NCBI GenBank assembly: GCA_038324085.1
Contig: JBBQHP010000003.1
Coordinates: 124,001 to 188,000, forward strand
Source of the DNA: Ga0077523 sp038324085
Lineage (GTDB): Bacteria > Pseudomonadota > Gammaproteobacteria > Burkholderiales > Ga0077523
Direction: 5' to 3'
DNA: 64,000 bases
The notes under the pieces are model-generated. The model saw only the letters and a program-made list of their open reading frames with translations. It was not told the DNA's origin and did no database searches. A program made the translations under genes and the position numbers. Positions 34,401 through 37,400 of the stretch are shown in pieces; position 1 is the first letter of the stretch, and the number at the start of each line of letters is the position of its first letter.

Positions 34401-37400
34401 ACCGCCCTCGACGTAGCCCAGGGTGATCGCCGGGCCGACGCTCGCGGTACCGCCCACGCCGCTGTCGGTGTTCGCCGTGTGCGTCGTGACGGCGGCATGT
34501 TCGGCATCCACCAGCAGGTTGCCGCTGATTGCGGACGTACCGGTCGTGTTGGTCGTGCGCGCGATGGTGTCGAACTTGTTGTAGTCGGCCGCCACGGCTG
34601 CGGGCAGGTTGACCGCATTGGTCGCGCCGGCCCTGGCACTGGCCGTGGCCGTGTAGTCGCCCGTCGCGAGGACCTGGATGTCGCTGCGCGTGCCGTCGCC
34701 CAGATCCACGCCGGTGATCACTGCATCCTGGATCTCGGCCAGCACCTGCTGCGTGATCGCGTTGCCGGAGACGGAGGGGCCGATGCCGACGTCGGCCACA
34801 CCGTCGGGGGTGGCGCGCGTGGTCGCGCGGTAGTCGCCTTCGAAGTCCGAACGCACGATCAGGTCGCCCCCGCCCGTGAGCGTGATGTCGGCGCCGGACT
34901 GGATGACCGCGTTGTTCTGGCCGCCCGTGGGAACAGGGATCGCCGGCAGCGGCGGCAGCGTGAGCGGCGGCAGGGGCGGCAGTGCCGGCAGCGGCGGCGG
35001 CAGCGTCGGCAGCGCCGGCAGTGCCGGCAGCGGGGGAATCGGGATGTTGATGGGATTGAGCGGCAGCAGCGGCGCGCTGTAGTTGACCGCGAAGGCGCCG
35101 GCTACGCCCAGATCGGCCTGGCCGCCGCTGCCGGAAATCGCTTCGGCCGTGAAATCGGCCACGCCGTTACCGCCGAGCAGCGCCTGGACTTCCACCTGGG
35201 GTGCATTGATGCGTCCCGCGATGAACGCCTGGTTGCTCTGGCTGGTGACGTTGCCCGCTGCGGCGATACCCAGGCCGACTGCGGCCCCCACGGCCTGGCC
35301 GTTGGCGAGCGCGTCGGCGTCGCTGTCCATGGTCGCCGTGACGGCGACCATGCCACTGGAAGTGAGGTTGGCGCCCGCGCTGATGCCGGCGAGCGCGCTG
35401 TTGAAGTCCATGTTGAAGGCGGCGGCCGCGGCGGCGCCGATGGCGCCGGTCGCCGAATCCCTGTTCAACCGTTCCAGGAGCGAACTGAGCGCGACCGGGG
35501 TCTGCGGTGTCAGCCGGTGCAGGTTGCCGGTGGCCGCCGCGGGCGCCAGATCGAGTGCGTTCACGTCGTTCTGCGCGTTTGCGAGCGTGGCGTACAGCCG
35601 GATGGTGTCGGCATCCACCACCCTGACGAAGTAGCTGTTGAGCGGTCCGCTCTCGGACAGGCCGCCGACGGTCGCGCCGTCCGGGTCGTCGCCGTTCGAA
35701 TATTTGACCGAGTCGCCGGTGCTGAGGCCGTGGGCCGGAAGCGTGATCGTGTTCGCGACGCCGTCGACGGCCGCGACCGGATCGAAGTCCAGGGCCGGCC
35801 GCAGCATGCCGAAAGCCTGATCCAGCACGAAGGGCAGCGCGAAGGTGAGCGAGAAACCGCTGGGCGGGACGCCCTCGGTGCTTGCCACCGCATCGGCATT
35901 CATGAACGTGTCGGTGACTGCCGCCACCGTCACGCTGCCGCCGACGTTCATCTGATTGCCGGCGAACGCCTGTGCGCCATCCTGCATCACGCCGATCGCG
36001 ATCGCCGCGCCGGCACCGATATCGGGCGTGGAAGCATCGGCGTTGGCCGAGTGCGTGGCGCTCGCCACGTGTTCGGCGGTCACGGAAAAATCGCCTGTGA
36101 TGGTCGATGCGGCGGTGCTGTTCGTGACGTTCGCCGTGGTCGTGTTGGCGCTGATGAGTGCCGCCACGGCGGCGCCGACGCCGAGGGATGCCGAGGCACC
36201 GGCATCGGCCTCGGCCAGGGTGGTGTGCTGGCTGTGCGCGTGCACCGTGACGTCGTCGGCGCCGATGATGACGGCATCCTGGATCTCGGCCAGGGTCGCG
36301 AACAGACCGGCGTTGATCTCGAACGAGCCGCCGACGCCGGCGGCGTTGCCGGCGTCGACCAGCGGCTCCGCGTGCGCGGTGGCACTGGTCACCACGTCGG
36401 CATCCACGATGAGATCGGTGCCGTTGCCGAGCGTGAGACTGGCGCCGTTCGCGATGAAGGCGTTGCTCGTCCCGAAGGACAGCGTTCCCGCCGCGGCGCC
36501 GGCGACCGCGACGACCTGGACACCGGTGCCCGAAACGGCGTCCGCCAGCAGCGTGTGCACGCCGTTGCCGGAATTGCGGGTGCGCACCTCGATGCCGTTG
36601 GCACTGGCGGTGCCGGCGATGGAGGCGACCTCGTTGGTGTTCTGCGCGTTGAGCGCCAGCGCACCGGCGAGGCCGACCAGATTCTGGACGGCGCTCGCGC
36701 TGGCGAGCGCGGTGGAATCCACATCGCTCGTGCCGGTGACCGAGAGGCTCCCGCCCGTGGAGGTGACCGAACCCGTGGCGGTCACGTTGGCGCCCGCGAG
36801 CGCATTGGCGAGGTTGACGCCCAGCGCGGCGGCGCGACCCTGCATCTGGTTCGACAGCAGATTGACGCCGTCGGGATCGGTGGCCGGTGGCGTCGGCGAC
36901 CCGCCGAAGCTCAGATTCGCGCGGTTGGAAAGGAACGCGATCTCGTCGGCCACCAGGTCGCCGGCATTGGTCGCGGCCGGATCGGCGCCCTGCACACCGG
37001 CCACGCCTTCGGCCTCGTTCTCGACGTCCGCGTCCGCTGCTATCACGATCGAACCGGCCGCCGTGACGGTGCCGCTGACGGTCGCGGACGAGACGTCGTT
37101 CGCGAGATTCACCGCCATCGGCAAGGCCAGCGCCGCGCTGGGATCGGCCACGGTGGCGGCCGCCGCGTCGCTGCTCGCCCGGATCACGTTGGATGCGCGA
37201 TGATTCGAGCGCATGGTGAGAACGCCGCTGAGCGCCGCCGTTGCTGCCGCGTCGATGAGCACCATGCTCGCGTTGGCGGTGACTGACGAGGCAACGGTCT
37301 GCGCGCTGGCGTCCACGCCGGCGAGCGCGCCGGCGAGCGCGCTCGCCCGTGTGGTCTGGTCGCCGTTCGCAGTGATGCCGAGGTTGCGTGCGCCCGTGAG

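Noticed and set aside
15903..37286. Very long plus-strand reading frames (up to about 7.5 kb) opposite the giant gene
   Set aside because: They are antisense to an intact gene with recognisable domains. GC-rich, Asp/Gly/Ala/Val-rich coding leaves few stops on the opposite strand, and the translations are Arg/His/Val-rich with no domain or start signals.
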